The translations under genes and the position numbers were made by a program. The notes beneath the pieces were generated by a model. The model worked only from the letters and a program-made list of their open reading frames with translations, did not search any database and was not told the origin of the DNA. A stretch of 64,000 nucleotides of DNA. Origin: Litoribacterium kuwaitense (GTDB lineage Bacteria; Bacillota; Bacilli; Bacillales; DSM-28697). Numbering within the stretch: position 1 is the stretch's first letter; each line of letters begins with the position of its first letter. Positions 55,361 through 64,000 of the stretch are shown here, piece after piece. The DNA lies in contig NZ_JAALFC010000004.1 of assembly GCF_011058155.1 (NCBI RefSeq), forward strand, positions 1 to 64,000, given 5' to 3'.

Positions 55361-55506
55361 ACATTTTTATCATACCCTAAAAGAACTGTCAACGTGAATT
55401 ACAATGCTTCTTTTTTCAATATGTACTTTACAAGTCTCTTTCAGTCTATATATTATTTATGTATAATGCTATACTTGTCATGGTCGGGAAGGAGATATAA
55501 ATCGCC

Positions 55507-58401
55507 ATGAAAGATATTTGGAATCAATTCCATGAACGCCTTAATCAGTTTTTAGAGCAACGGTCGACAATGAGGTTTTTTTCTACTCTGCGGATTACAT
55601 ACAAAGTCACCTGGAATATGTTCCTTCTGATGCTTATGATTGGAATCATCGGTATGGCTTTCGCTGGCGGAATGGGCGCGGGCTATTTTGCGTCGCTCGT
55701 TAAAGATGAACCATTGCGAGATTATGAAACGATGCGCACTGAAATTTACAATTATGATGAAACGTCAAAACTTTATTTTGCAGACAATCAATACTTAGGA
55801 AAACTTTCCTCAGATTTAGAGCGTGAAGAGGTCGCTCTTTCTGACGTTTCTGAATACGTGACCCAAGCCGTCATCGCTACGGAAGACCAAATGTTTGACG
55901 AACATCAAGGTGTCGTTCCTAAAGCGATCTTTCGTGCGCTCTTTCAAGAATTTACAAATTCACCGCAACGGACCGGGGGCAGTACATTAACCCAACAGCT
56001 CATTAAAAATCAGCTCTTAACAAATGAAGTATCCTTTGATCGAAAGGCTAAAGAAATTTTACTCGCTTTACGGTTAGAACGCTTTTTCGAAAAGGATGAC
56101 ATCATGGAAGCGTACTTAAACATCGTACCATTTGGTCGAAATGCTTCCGGACGAAATATTGCTGGTATTCAAACCGCAGCCCAAGGCGTTTTTGGCATCG
56201 ATGCGTCTGAACTAAACTTGGCACAATCGGCCTATTTAGCTGGCCTTCCTCAAAGTCCATTTCGATTTACACCGTTTGCAAACAATGGAACTGTGAAATC
56301 AGACATTAGCCCTGGATTGGATAAAATGAAAGTCGTGCTAAACCGAATGCTTGAAAGCGGAATGATTGACAAACAAAGCTATGAAGAGGCACTCGCCTAT
56401 GATATTCAAGCTGATTTTGCTGAACCTCAACGCTCACCGGTTCAACAATACCCTTGGCTAACCTTTGAAATAGAGCAAAGGGCGACAAACATTCTAGCAA
56501 ACGAAATGGCAAAAGCTGATGGCGTCTCTCTTAATGACGTTGATGACGATACTCGTCACGAATACTTTGAAAATGCACATCACAAATTAAAGCACGAAGG
56601 TTACAAAGTTCATTCAACAATTGATAAAGAAATCTATGACCGTATGCAGACTGTTAAAAATCAGTTTGATTTATATGGACCTGATAAACAAGTCTCGTTT
56701 AAAGACCCTGATAGCGGCGAGACAGTGACAGTATCAGAGCCTGTGGAAGTTGGCGCTTTACTGATGGAAAATAAAACTGGACGTATTATCAGCTTTGTAG
56801 GCGGTCGAGACTTTCAACTTGAACAGTTGAACCATGCGACATCAGCCCTTCGTTCCAATGGCTCGACGATGAAGCCTCTGCTCGTCTTCGCTCCAGCGTT
56901 GGAATTAGGGTTTACACAACCTGGCTCACTCATTGCCGACGTGGAATACAATATAAAAGCAGGCAATGACATGTGGAGTCCACATAACTATGGTGGAAGA
57001 TATCATGGCATGACATCAGCACGCACAGCACTTGCTCATTCCTACAATATACCTGCGGCCAAACTGTACGTTGATATGCTTCAAGCGGGACACGAGCCGA
57101 CGAAGTATTTGGAGCAGATGGGAATTTCTTCGCTTGTCGATGCAGACCGCTCGAATTATTCAATGTCACTTGGTGCCTTAACAGAAGGAGTGACCGTTGA
57201 AGAAAACGTAAATGCCTTTGCTACCTTTGGGAATGAAGGAAAATTCACCGACGCGTACTTGATTGATCACATCGAAAATGCTGAAGGTAAAACGATCTAC
57301 AAACATGAATCTTCAACCGTACAAGTCTTCTCCGAACAGACGAATTACCTTATGGTAGATATGCTTAAAGATGTCGTTTCCCGAGGGACTGGTAGAAGCT
57401 TACCAGGATTTTTAAACTTTCAGTCGGAATGGGCGGGAAAAACAGGCACGTCACAAGACTATAAGGATGCTTGGTTTGTCGCCTCGAATCCACAAGTAAC
57501 TTTAGGGGTATGGAATGGTTATGATACACCGCAGTCTCTCCCGCGTTACTATCGTGGCTACTCGTATGGCGTTCGTAATATAAAGCTGTGGGCAGATTTA
57601 ATGAATGAGGCGCATGCGGTCAATCCTTCATTAATCGCAGGGGAATCTTTTGAAAGACCTCAAGGCGTGGTTACGCAATCGATTTGCGGCATATCTGGTA
57701 AACTACCAACGGAGCTTTGTCAGCAAGCCGGCATGGTCACCACCGATTTAATTAATCAGAAGTATAGCCCAACTGAAAGGGATAATAGCTTCGTCTCTGG
57801 TCAATATGTTTTCGTTGATGGCACACCATATGCCGCAATGGATTCTACCCCGTCAGATTTTGTCCAATATGGGGCAATGCTCAACCCTGACTTTGTTAAA
57901 TCGTCTGGATATGACCAAATCGAGAACCCTCGTCAGCTTCTCGCAGGCTCGATTAACTTGGTCACTCCATTGCCTAGCACGTCTATAGAAAACGGACGCG
58001 CTCCTACTCCTGTCACACTTTCAGGAAGTGGCGACACCATTTCTTGGTCAGGAAGTGATCGAGACGTCGTTGGCTATTACGTTTACCAAAACGGACAGCT
58101 CGTTTCTACACTAGATTCTACAACGCGACAGCTTCCGGTTAGCCCTGCAACATACACAGTCGTCGCAGTTGACATTGCTGGGAATACGTCCCAACCGTCG
58201 AATGAAGTCGTTATCGGTGCTCCTGAGCCACCTGCACCCGAACCCGAGGTCGAGAGCAATGAAGATAAAGCTGCTGATCAAGACGCAGACGAAGAGACGA
58301 TAAACACTAATTCAAATAATGAACAAGACGCAGCACTTGAGACAAACGGTGATGAAGCTGCGACATCCATTACCGAAACTGAATCTCAAGCCATTGAATA
58401 A
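55507..58401 (+). CDS. Class A penicillin-binding protein (transglycosylase/transpeptidase, PBP1A type)
   Basis: 964 residues. Short cytoplasmic N-terminus, one membrane segment (about 38-60), GT51 transglycosylase domain (ATEDQMFDEHQG with catalytic Glu, TGGSTLTQQLIKNQLL), transpeptidase with S453TMK456, SYN at 512-514 and KTG at 645-647, then a fibronectin type III domain (about 820-900) and a Glu/Asp/Asn-rich acidic tail. Polymerises and cross-links peptidoglycan. AAGGAGAT precedes the ATG. Divergent from tyrS. The acidic C-terminus is typical of alkaliphile surface proteins. Confidence 0.93.
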   Translation: MKDIWNQFHERLNQFLEQRSTMRFFSTLRITYKVTWNMFLLMLMIGIIGMAFAGGMGAGYFASLVKDEPLRDYETMRTEIYNYDETSKLYFADNQYLGKLSSDLEREEVALSDVSEYVTQAVIATEDQMFDEHQGVVPKAIFRALFQEFTNSPQRTGGSTLTQQLIKNQLLTNEVSFDRKAKEILLALRLERFFEKDDIMEAYLNIVPFGRNASGRNIAGIQTAAQGVFGIDASELNLAQSAYLAGLPQSPFRFTPFANNGTVKSDISPGLDKMKVVLNRMLESGMIDKQSYEEALAYDIQADFAEPQRSPVQQYPWLTFEIEQRATNILANEMAKADGVSLNDVDDDTRHEYFENAHHKLKHEGYKVHSTIDKEIYDRMQTVKNQFDLYGPDKQVSFKDPDSGETVTVSEPVEVGALLMENKTGRIISFVGGRDFQLEQLNHATSALRSNGSTMKPLLVFAPALELGFTQPGSLIADVEYNIKAGNDMWSPHNYGGRYHGMTSARTALAHSYNIPAAKLYVDMLQAGHEPTKYLEQMGISSLVDADRSNYSMSLGALTEGVTVEENVNAFATFGNEGKFTDAYLIDHIENAEGKTIYKHESSTVQVFSEQTNYLMVDMLKDVVSRGTGRSLPGFLNFQSEWAGKTGTSQDYKDAWFVASNPQVTLGVWNGYDTPQSLPRYYRGYSYGVRNIKLWADLMNEAHAVNPSLIAGESFERPQGVVTQSICGISGKLPTELCQQAGMVTTDLINQKYSPTERDNSFVSGQYVFVDGTPYAAMDSTPSDFVQYGAMLNPDFVKSSGYDQIENPRQLLAGSINLVTPLPSTSIENGRAPTPVTLSGSGDTISWSGSDRDVVGYYVYQNGQLVSTLDSTTRQLPVSPATYTVVAVDIAGNTSQPSNEVVIGAPEPPAPEPEVESNEDKAADQDADEETINTNSNNEQDAALETNGDEAATSITETESQAIE

Positions 58402-58426
58402 ATGAAAATACCGACCTTGTAAGTTA

Positions 58427-58463
58427 AAGAAAGCCATCAGCTGTGAATGCTGATGGCTTTCTT
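58427..58463 (+). terminator. Bidirectional terminator between the PBP and S-layer genes
   Basis: AAGAAAGCCATCAGC and GCTGATGGCTTTCTT form a 15-base perfect stem with a seven-base loop between two converging genes. Confidence 0.9.
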
Positions 58464-58476
58464 ATATAATACGCGC

Positions 58477-61400
58477 TTAATCACGCAAGCGACTCTCAGA
58501 CAAATCTTCTTGTACATCATTAATTCTCAGATCAAGCCCTCTAATACGATTGTCGTTCTCATCAGCAATAGGTGCTTGTTGTTCTACGTATTCGCCAATC
58601 AGATCGTCAACATCACCACCGTCTAAATCAACCTCAAGATACACAGTGTCCCCATCAACGTAGACTTGACGAACTGGATAAAGACCGTTTGAGATTGTAA
58701 AGGATAAGTAACTAACGGAACGATCATCAATATCATTTGTAAACTCTAAAGAAACAACAGCACGGTCATCCTCACCCTTTAACGCATGAGCATAAACATG
58801 TTTCTCACCATTCGACTCTTCAAGCTGAGCAGCAATGCCGCCAACGATAGGCAAATCTTCAACGAATAGCTTTTGTCCAAAGCGGTTTGTTGTATTGACG
58901 TCATCTTCATCAATGGTTGTCACGTACACTTTTTCTCGATCGTACGTTAAGTCATCATCGAGCTCGTCATCTAGATAAATATAAATGTAAGGGGTGTCGT
59001 CCTCATCTTCATACTCTACTGATATATCAAGCTCTGTATCCTTTCCATCATCATAATCTCTGTTATTATTCTCATCTGCATAAACGATGAGATCATCGTC
59101 ATCAAAATCATACAGCTCATAAGCCAGTTCAATCTGGAGCTCATCAAGCGCCGTTGCTTCAACTTCATCTTGCTTAGGTGTAAAAGAATGGCTAGCATCT
59201 AGCTCGACTTGATTAGAGAAGCTGTTAGTCCGGACTCCATCTTGATCAGCAACTCGGCCTACTGTGAGCCTTACATCTTCAAGCTCATCAGCTTCCACAG
59301 CGTCAAACAGGTCTTCAAATAAATCTTCCCATGCCTGATTTGGCTTTCCATCCTTTTCAATAATGATTTCCGCCTTAGAATCATCATCGTACGTATTGAT
59401 ATCCACGCGAAAGCCAGATGTTTGATCCAATTCGTTCAATAGAATAGACGTTGAGCGATACGACACTTCATACATATTTAACTGTTCAATGCCATAACCC
59501 CCACCTGTCTGCATTTCGCGTCCAAAATCAACGACGAAACGAACTTCATCATCGTCTTCCGTAAACGCTGTTCCAGTAAACTCATTAGGAGCGGACATAC
59601 TTCCAGCATCAAATGTATACGTCAGCTCGTCATCTGACGTGCCGAAATAATCCTCGATGTCATCAACATACAAAGTATATTCTTGGTTTTTAAATTCTCC
59701 ATACCGCTTGTCGAGAACAAGGCGCACAGCCTGTCCGTTAGAATCGCTAAGATATGAAGCAGTTTTTACCCGAACCGATTTCCCGTCATCACCGACAACC
59801 TCATAGTTTTCTTCAGATAATGCATATTTTTTAGTGACCGGCTCAGAAAAATAGACTTCGACTGTAACATAACGATCCGCCGTCTGCGATTCTTTCAACA
59901 TGCTGACGCGAGTAATTGCTGGCGCATCGCCGTCATCATGAATCTCATACTCAATGTCTAACGATCTATTTTCGTTGCCCCAGTAATCTTCGACAGCATC
60001 TCTGTCAATTTCAATCTCTCCCTCTTCAGGCAAAGGTTGATCTTCAGGGAATGTCACGACGACCTCATTCCCATTAATGACATTGACTTCGTCCGCCTTA
60101 GCATCTCCGTTTGAGTGTTGGAAATGAGATGCAGCACCGCTCTTTAGCTTGATGTCTTTATTAAAAACAACCGTTGCTTGTGTAGGATAAATATCTTTAA
60201 TTTCAACAACTTCAGGATCTGATGAATCATATGCCATTTCAAAATCAAAGTTGTCATTCTCAACGACGAAACCAAAGTAATCTGTTATTCCACGCCCAAT
60301 ATCAAGGGTATAATCGCCCTCTTCAAGGTCACGATTAAACGTAATATTTAATGCCTGACCATAATGATAGGAACGAATCTCCGTCACACGGTGGCGTTCA
60401 TCTTCCAGTTCAAAAGCCTCTTCAATGTCTCGGTTCGTTACTTCTTTACCATTATCTGTACCTGTATCCATCGGTTCAGAAAAGAGCACTTTGATCGTAT
60501 CTTCACTTACTGGAATGACCTCTTCAACTTCTGGTGGTGTCGTGTCTCTAAATTCCAGCTCGTAGTCCCTTTCTTCCCCATCGATTGCCGAACTTATCCA
60601 AAGATACCCTTCATCTTCAAACGGCTCAGCTAAGGTCAGGATAACACGATCTTCTTCGGCACGAGCTTCAAGGATGTCGACGACATCTCCGTCGTTATTT
60701 TCATACTCATAATGACTTTCATTTTCAACAATGTGCTTTTTATACCCAGAATGGTTGAACTTAACGATCATTTGCTTCAAGTTTTCCATTTCGACGTCTT
60801 CTACTTGGAGTGGCTGATTTTCTACAACCACTTCAATCTCTGCCTTTTGCGAATAGCCTTCAAGTGTTCCATGAACAGTGTATGTACCTTCTTCTGACGT
60901 ATCGAGCTCACTCGTGTCCCAATCTACGTCGACGTCCTCTGTTTCACCGTTCGCTAAAGTCACTTCGAGTGAATGAGGAAGCTCAGGTGATTCACCTACT
61001 TGAATAACGACATCGTCAGGCTGTTCGATATTTATGCTAACACCGGCAATGTCTAAACCACGCACCATAAACGAAGAAAATTGCCCTCGCGTGACATTAT
61101 CATTAGGACCAAACGAGCCGTCCCCTTTTCCTTTGGTTACCCCATTTTGAAACAGAATTTTTACATTTTCTTCGTGTACAGATTGCACTTGATCAAGATC
61201 AGTTAATGTGATCTCTTCACCATTATCTTGTAATGCAAATGCACGGACGAGCATCGTCGCCATCTCTTCACGAGACAATGAATTTTCTGGGGCAAAATAA
61301 CCACCATAGCCTTTTGTAATGCCACTTTCAACAAGAGCTGCCACTTCTTTCGCATAGTAGTCATCTTCCGACACGTCGGAAAAGTTGGCGATTAAATCAT

Positions 61401-61665
61401 CTGCACCCTCAGGAACATCTAATTGAAGTGCGCGTGAAAACATAATTGCAGCTTGGGCTCTCGTCAACGGCGCGTCTGGCTGAAATGTACCATCAGGAAA
61501 CCCTTCGATGACACCTTCATCTACCAAGCGCATAATATTGTCATAATGACCATAGCTGTCCGTTAAATCTGTGAAACTTGTTGCTAGCCCAGTGGCACTC
61601 GGTACAGCTAAAGCAGCTATTGTTGCAACACCGACCGTACTTGCTAAAAAACGATGGTCTTTCAT
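58477..61665 (-). CDS. S-layer protein with three SLH domains
   Basis: 1062 residues from MKDHRFLASTVGVATIAALA at 61665 after GGGAG. A signal peptide ends near the Ala-rich TGLATSF. Three SLH repeats follow: TDLTDSYGHYDNIMRLVDEG, SDVSEDDYYAKEVAALVESG and TDLDQVQSVHEENVKILFQNG, each with the ITRAQ/REE-type end; they bind pyruvylated secondary polymer. Then an Ig-like Big domain (VIQVGESPELPHSLEVTL) and a long series of β-rich repeats, very rich in Asp and Glu (e.g. DDDDLIVYADENNNRDYDDG). Surface array former by similarity of layout. Confidence 0.9.
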   Translation of the reverse strand: MKDHRFLASTVGVATIAALAVPSATGLATSFTDLTDSYGHYDNIMRLVDEGVIEGFPDGTFQPDAPLTRAQAAIMFSRALQLDVPEGADDLIANFSDVSEDDYYAKEVAALVESGITKGYGGYFAPENSLSREEMATMLVRAFALQDNGEEITLTDLDQVQSVHEENVKILFQNGVTKGKGDGSFGPNDNVTRGQFSSFMVRGLDIAGVSINIEQPDDVVIQVGESPELPHSLEVTLANGETEDVDVDWDTSELDTSEEGTYTVHGTLEGYSQKAEIEVVVENQPLQVEDVEMENLKQMIVKFNHSGYKKHIVENESHYEYENNDGDVVDILEARAEEDRVILTLAEPFEDEGYLWISSAIDGEERDYELEFRDTTPPEVEEVIPVSEDTIKVLFSEPMDTGTDNGKEVTNRDIEEAFELEDERHRVTEIRSYHYGQALNITFNRDLEEGDYTLDIGRGITDYFGFVVENDNFDFEMAYDSSDPEVVEIKDIYPTQATVVFNKDIKLKSGAASHFQHSNGDAKADEVNVINGNEVVVTFPEDQPLPEEGEIEIDRDAVEDYWGNENRSLDIEYEIHDDGDAPAITRVSMLKESQTADRYVTVEVYFSEPVTKKYALSEENYEVVGDDGKSVRVKTASYLSDSNGQAVRLVLDKRYGEFKNQEYTLYVDDIEDYFGTSDDELTYTFDAGSMSAPNEFTGTAFTEDDDEVRFVVDFGREMQTGGGYGIEQLNMYEVSYRSTSILLNELDQTSGFRVDINTYDDDSKAEIIIEKDGKPNQAWEDLFEDLFDAVEADELEDVRLTVGRVADQDGVRTNSFSNQVELDASHSFTPKQDEVEATALDELQIELAYELYDFDDDDLIVYADENNNRDYDDGKDTELDISVEYEDEDDTPYIYIYLDDELDDDLTYDREKVYVTTIDEDDVNTTNRFGQKLFVEDLPIVGGIAAQLEESNGEKHVYAHALKGEDDRAVVSLEFTNDIDDRSVSYLSFTISNGLYPVRQVYVDGDTVYLEVDLDGGDVDDLIGEYVEQQAPIADENDNRIRGLDLRINDVQEDLSESRLRD

Positions 61666-61822
61666 GAATCCATCTCCCTTTATGTATAATCTCATTTAAT
61701 CCCTTTGAAAGAAACACTAACCATCTCTAGCTTACAGCATGTAGGCTCCTCCTGGCAACGATTTCCCTAAGCCTGACAGCTTGCTTAAACGGTAAAAAAT
61801 ATATGTTTTTTATTGCATAGCT

Positions 61823-61954
61823 AAAAATACCTACACAAAAAGTGCAGGTATCCGTTTGTTTACAAACGCTCACATCTGTCGTTGCTAGGCTCACTCGTCC
61901 TCTCATGAAGTGGAGGTTCTATTCGGGCATTCCCTCGCCTACTCGCCTAGGATG
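61823..61954 (-). ncRNA. Candidate structured RNA / riboswitch-like leader of the S-layer gene
   Basis: On the minus strand, going toward the S-layer gene: CTAGGC (61945-61950) can pair with GCCTAG (61885-61890), enclosing two small hairpins (GGG/CCC and CCTC/GAGG). Next comes a perfect hairpin CGTTTGT-AA-ACAAACG (61853-61868), then an intrinsic terminator ATACCTGCAC-TTTTT-GTGTAGGTAT plus five T (61823-61851). The terminator is about 160 bases upstream of the S-layer start. I do not recognise a known riboswitch class. Alternatives are a small RNA gene or chance pairing. Confidence 0.45.
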
Positions 61955-61982
61955 ACAATCTTTTCCAAATCAAGCTAAGAAT

Positions 61983-62018
61983 AAATGTAGACAAAGGAAA
62001 AAACCTTTGTCTACATTT
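61983..62018 (-). terminator. Intrinsic terminator after acsA
   Basis: AAATGTAGACAAAGG and CCTTTGTCTACATTT form a 15-base perfect stem with a six-base loop, 11 bases past the acsA stop. The long stem should isolate acsA from the S-layer gene. Confidence 0.9.
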
Positions 62019-62028
62019 TGATAAACGA

Positions 62029-63756
62029 TTAATCTTCCATCGTTGATAAATCGCCTGTTGGCAAATTAAGCTCCCATGCTTTTAACACACGTCGCATAAT
62101 TTTACCACTTCTCGTTTTCGGAAGTTTTTCTTTGAATTCTATTTCCCGTGGAGCTGAGTGGGCAGCCAAGCCTGTCTTGACAAAATTCCGAATTTCTTCA
62201 ATTAATTCATCAGAAGGACTATGGCCACTTCGTAATGAAATAAACGCCTTAATAATTTCACCGCGTAGAGGGTCAGGTTTACCGATCACTCCGGCTTCTG
62301 AAACGGCTGGGTGCTCCACAAGCTTACTTTCTACCTCAAACGGACCGATACGCTCGCCCGCTGTTACGATGACATCATCGACACGGCCCTGGAACCAGAA
62401 GTATCCGTCCTCGTCCATGTATGCCGAGTCGCCGGAAACATACCATTCTCCCTGCAAAAAGTACGCTTCATACTTCTCAGGGTTTTTCCAAATTTTCCGC
62501 ATCATCGATGGCCAACCTTTTTTAATTGCTAAATTGCCCATTTGATATGGCGGTAGCTCATTCCCTTTATCATCTACAATTGTCGCTTCAACGCCTGGAA
62601 TCGGCTTACCCATAGATCCTAAACGAATGTCCATACACGGGTAGTTACATATAAGCATTGCACCTGTTTCTGTCATCCACCATGTATCATGGATACGATG
62701 ACCAAACAAACGGTTCCCCCAACGGATAACTTCAGGATTTAACGGTTCACCAACACTTAAAATATGACGCAAAGTACTCAAGTCGAATTCTTTTGCTAAA
62801 TCATCACCGGCACTGAGCAGCATACGAAATGCGGTTGGGGCACTGTACCAAACGGTCACTTTAAAATCTTGGATTGTCTTATACCAATCTTCCGGTTTAA
62901 AGCGTCCCCCGACGATCACATTCGTTGCACCATTTAACCATGGTGCAAAAATTCCATAGGAGGTTCCTGTAACCCAGCCCGGATCGGCTGTACACCAGTA
63001 AATATCATCCTCACGTAGATCCAATACCCATTTACCAGTCATATAATGCTGAATCATCGCATTATGAACGTGCAGGGCTCCTTTTGACTTACCTGTTGAA
63101 CCTGACGTGTAATGGAGCAACATCCCATCTTCTCGGTCAACCCATTCGATATCAAGCTCGTTTGAAGCTTTACCAAAACTTTCGTCATAAGAGATCAATT
63201 GAACGTCCTCATACGAATCATCAGGCATCTCTCCAACAATGACGATTGTTTTAAGGTGCGGAAGCTTTTCAACAGGAACACGCGGTAACAGATCTTTTGT
63301 CGTTGCTAAAACGCTGGCTTCACTATCTTGCAAACGATCCGTTACAGCAGCTTCCATAAACGCTTCAAAAAGCGGCCCCATAATCGCACCAATTTTTAGT
63401 CCGCCTAAAAAAAGCGCATACAATTCTGGAGATCTTGGCATAAAAATAAAAACGCGATCCCCTTTTTTAACCTCTGCTTCGTTACGTAAGATATTCCCTG
63501 CTTTGTTTGTAAGCTCTTTCATTTCTAAAAACGTATATGATTCAGCTCTTGAATGATCACGATAATGCAAAGCGATTTTATTTTTTCGCTCGCTCTCTGC
63601 ATGACGATCAATCGCTTCATAAGCCATGTTTACTTTCCCAGTTTCATACCAGCTAAAAGCTTTTTCCACATCAGTCCATGAAAATTTCTTTCTCGTTTCA
63701 TAATAATCTTGAAGTTGATAATCACCTTTATACGCAGGAAGCGTTTCCGCTTTCAT
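62029..63756 (-). CDS. acsA: Acetyl-CoA synthetase
   Basis: AMP-forming enzyme activating acetate to acetyl-CoA for growth on acetate or scavenging. 575 residues, full length: A3 motif LLHYTSGSTGKSKGALHVHN, TADPGWVTGTSYGIFAPW, TWWMTETGAML, SGDSAYMDEDGYFWFQGR and C-terminal acetylation site PKTRSGKIMRRVLKAW (Lys target of AcuA in B. subtilis). GAGGAGG precedes the ATG. acuABC would be expected divergently beyond 64000. Confidence 0.95.
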   Translation of the reverse strand: MKAETLPAYKGDYQLQDYYETRKKFSWTDVEKAFSWYETGKVNMAYEAIDRHAESERKNKIALHYRDHSRAESYTFLEMKELTNKAGNILRNEAEVKKGDRVFIFMPRSPELYALFLGGLKIGAIMGPLFEAFMEAAVTDRLQDSEASVLATTKDLLPRVPVEKLPHLKTIVIVGEMPDDSYEDVQLISYDESFGKASNELDIEWVDREDGMLLHYTSGSTGKSKGALHVHNAMIQHYMTGKWVLDLREDDIYWCTADPGWVTGTSYGIFAPWLNGATNVIVGGRFKPEDWYKTIQDFKVTVWYSAPTAFRMLLSAGDDLAKEFDLSTLRHILSVGEPLNPEVIRWGNRLFGHRIHDTWWMTETGAMLICNYPCMDIRLGSMGKPIPGVEATIVDDKGNELPPYQMGNLAIKKGWPSMMRKIWKNPEKYEAYFLQGEWYVSGDSAYMDEDGYFWFQGRVDDVIVTAGERIGPFEVESKLVEHPAVSEAGVIGKPDPLRGEIIKAFISLRSGHSPSDELIEEIRNFVKTGLAAHSAPREIEFKEKLPKTRSGKIMRRVLKAWELNLPTGDLSTMED

Positions 63757-63795
63757 CTAAGTGTCCTCCTCTATGACCCAATATTGTTCTTAATT

Positions 63796-63824
63796 AGTAT
63801 AATACAAAAAGTCTAACTTCTCAA
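63796..63824 (-). promoter_or_regulatory. Sigma-A promoter of acsA
   Basis: TTGAGA (63819-63824) and TATACT (63796-63801) with a 17-base spacer on the minus strand, about 40 bases before the acsA start. No clear cre site is visible nearby. Confidence 0.75.
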
Positions 63825-64000
63825 TTTAATATGCACATTCTAATGATTACCGACTAAATTGACTATGAGGTAAGCGAATGTTGACCTGTCAAACCATTGA
63901 CAAACACTCATAGCTTTTCCTAGCTGCACTCGTACATACGTAGGTTTTCCTATCTTACTTTTTTCTCTATCCTACCTATTATGAGCTTTTCAAGCCAAAA
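63825..64000. other. Upstream region at the right edge
   Basis: No gene to the window end. TTGACA at about 63898 and two TTGACC/TGTCAA repeats are present, possibly part of a divergent promoter for a neighbour such as acuA, which would lie outside the window. Confidence 0.3.

Noticed and set aside
1-64000. CRISPR array, prophage, tRNA or rRNA genes
   Set aside because: No regularly spaced repeats, no phage structural genes and no cloverleaf or rRNA sequence were seen.

Overview
The window reads as chromosomal DNA of a spore-forming, low-to-mid GC Bacillaceae. The acidic S-layer protein and acidic tail of the class A PBP suggest an alkaliphilic or halotolerant relative of the Bacillus clausii/halodurans type; that lifestyle is an inference. 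Most genes match Bacillus subtilis gene order. No rRNA, tRNA or CRISPR array was seen.

Layout. (1) 1-104 is the 5' end of a transposase running off the left edge, where B. subtilis would have rbgA after rplS. (2) 592-20463 is the conserved translation / protein export / chromosome / lipid block, mostly on the minus strand: rplS-trmD-rimM-ylqD-khpA-rpsP-ffh-ylxM-ftsY-smc, then rnc, acpA-fabG-fabD-plsX-fapR (with a FapR operator), recG, fakA, yloU, rpmB on the plus strand, spoVM (26 codons) and thiN. (3) 20.5-22.2 kb (aldo/keto reductase, cytidine deaminase-like) is a synteny junction. (4) 22.2-41.5 kb is a second conserved block: ald, a small secreted protein, an SDR enzyme, a decayed esterase, argH-argG, ackA-ytxK-tpx, gerW-ytfI, nadK, an amidohydrolase, thiI-nifS, ezrA, refZ, free-Met-sulfoxide reductase and rpsD. 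(5) 41.6-53.7 kb is an accessory island between rpsD and tyrS, genes that are neighbours in B. subtilis: a PhyH dioxygenase with a divergent AraC regulator, an ISL3-type transposase relic, a copper-amine-oxidase-like stalk protein divergent from a large NTPase/LuxR regulator, a membrane protein, a LamG protein and a histidine kinase-response regulator-multicopper oxidase operon. (6) 53.7-64 kb has tyrS with a T-box leader, a class A PBP, an S-layer protein with an apparently structured leader, and acsA.

The strongest data-quality signal is that seven loci (fabG, fapR, recG, an aldo/keto reductase, ytxK, the ytfI/gerW junction and a response regulator) are each broken by one base in or next to an A/T run. 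Several of these genes are essential or well conserved, so homopolymer miscalls are more likely than seven real mutations. In contrast, the esterase at 24.5-24.9 kb and the ISL3 transposase at 43.8-44.3 kb carry several lesions each and are real relics.

The most novel-looking material is the 44.6-47.9 kb pair (stalk protein plus NTPase/LuxR regulator) and the candidate structured, terminator-ended leader upstream of the S-layer gene (61823-61954).
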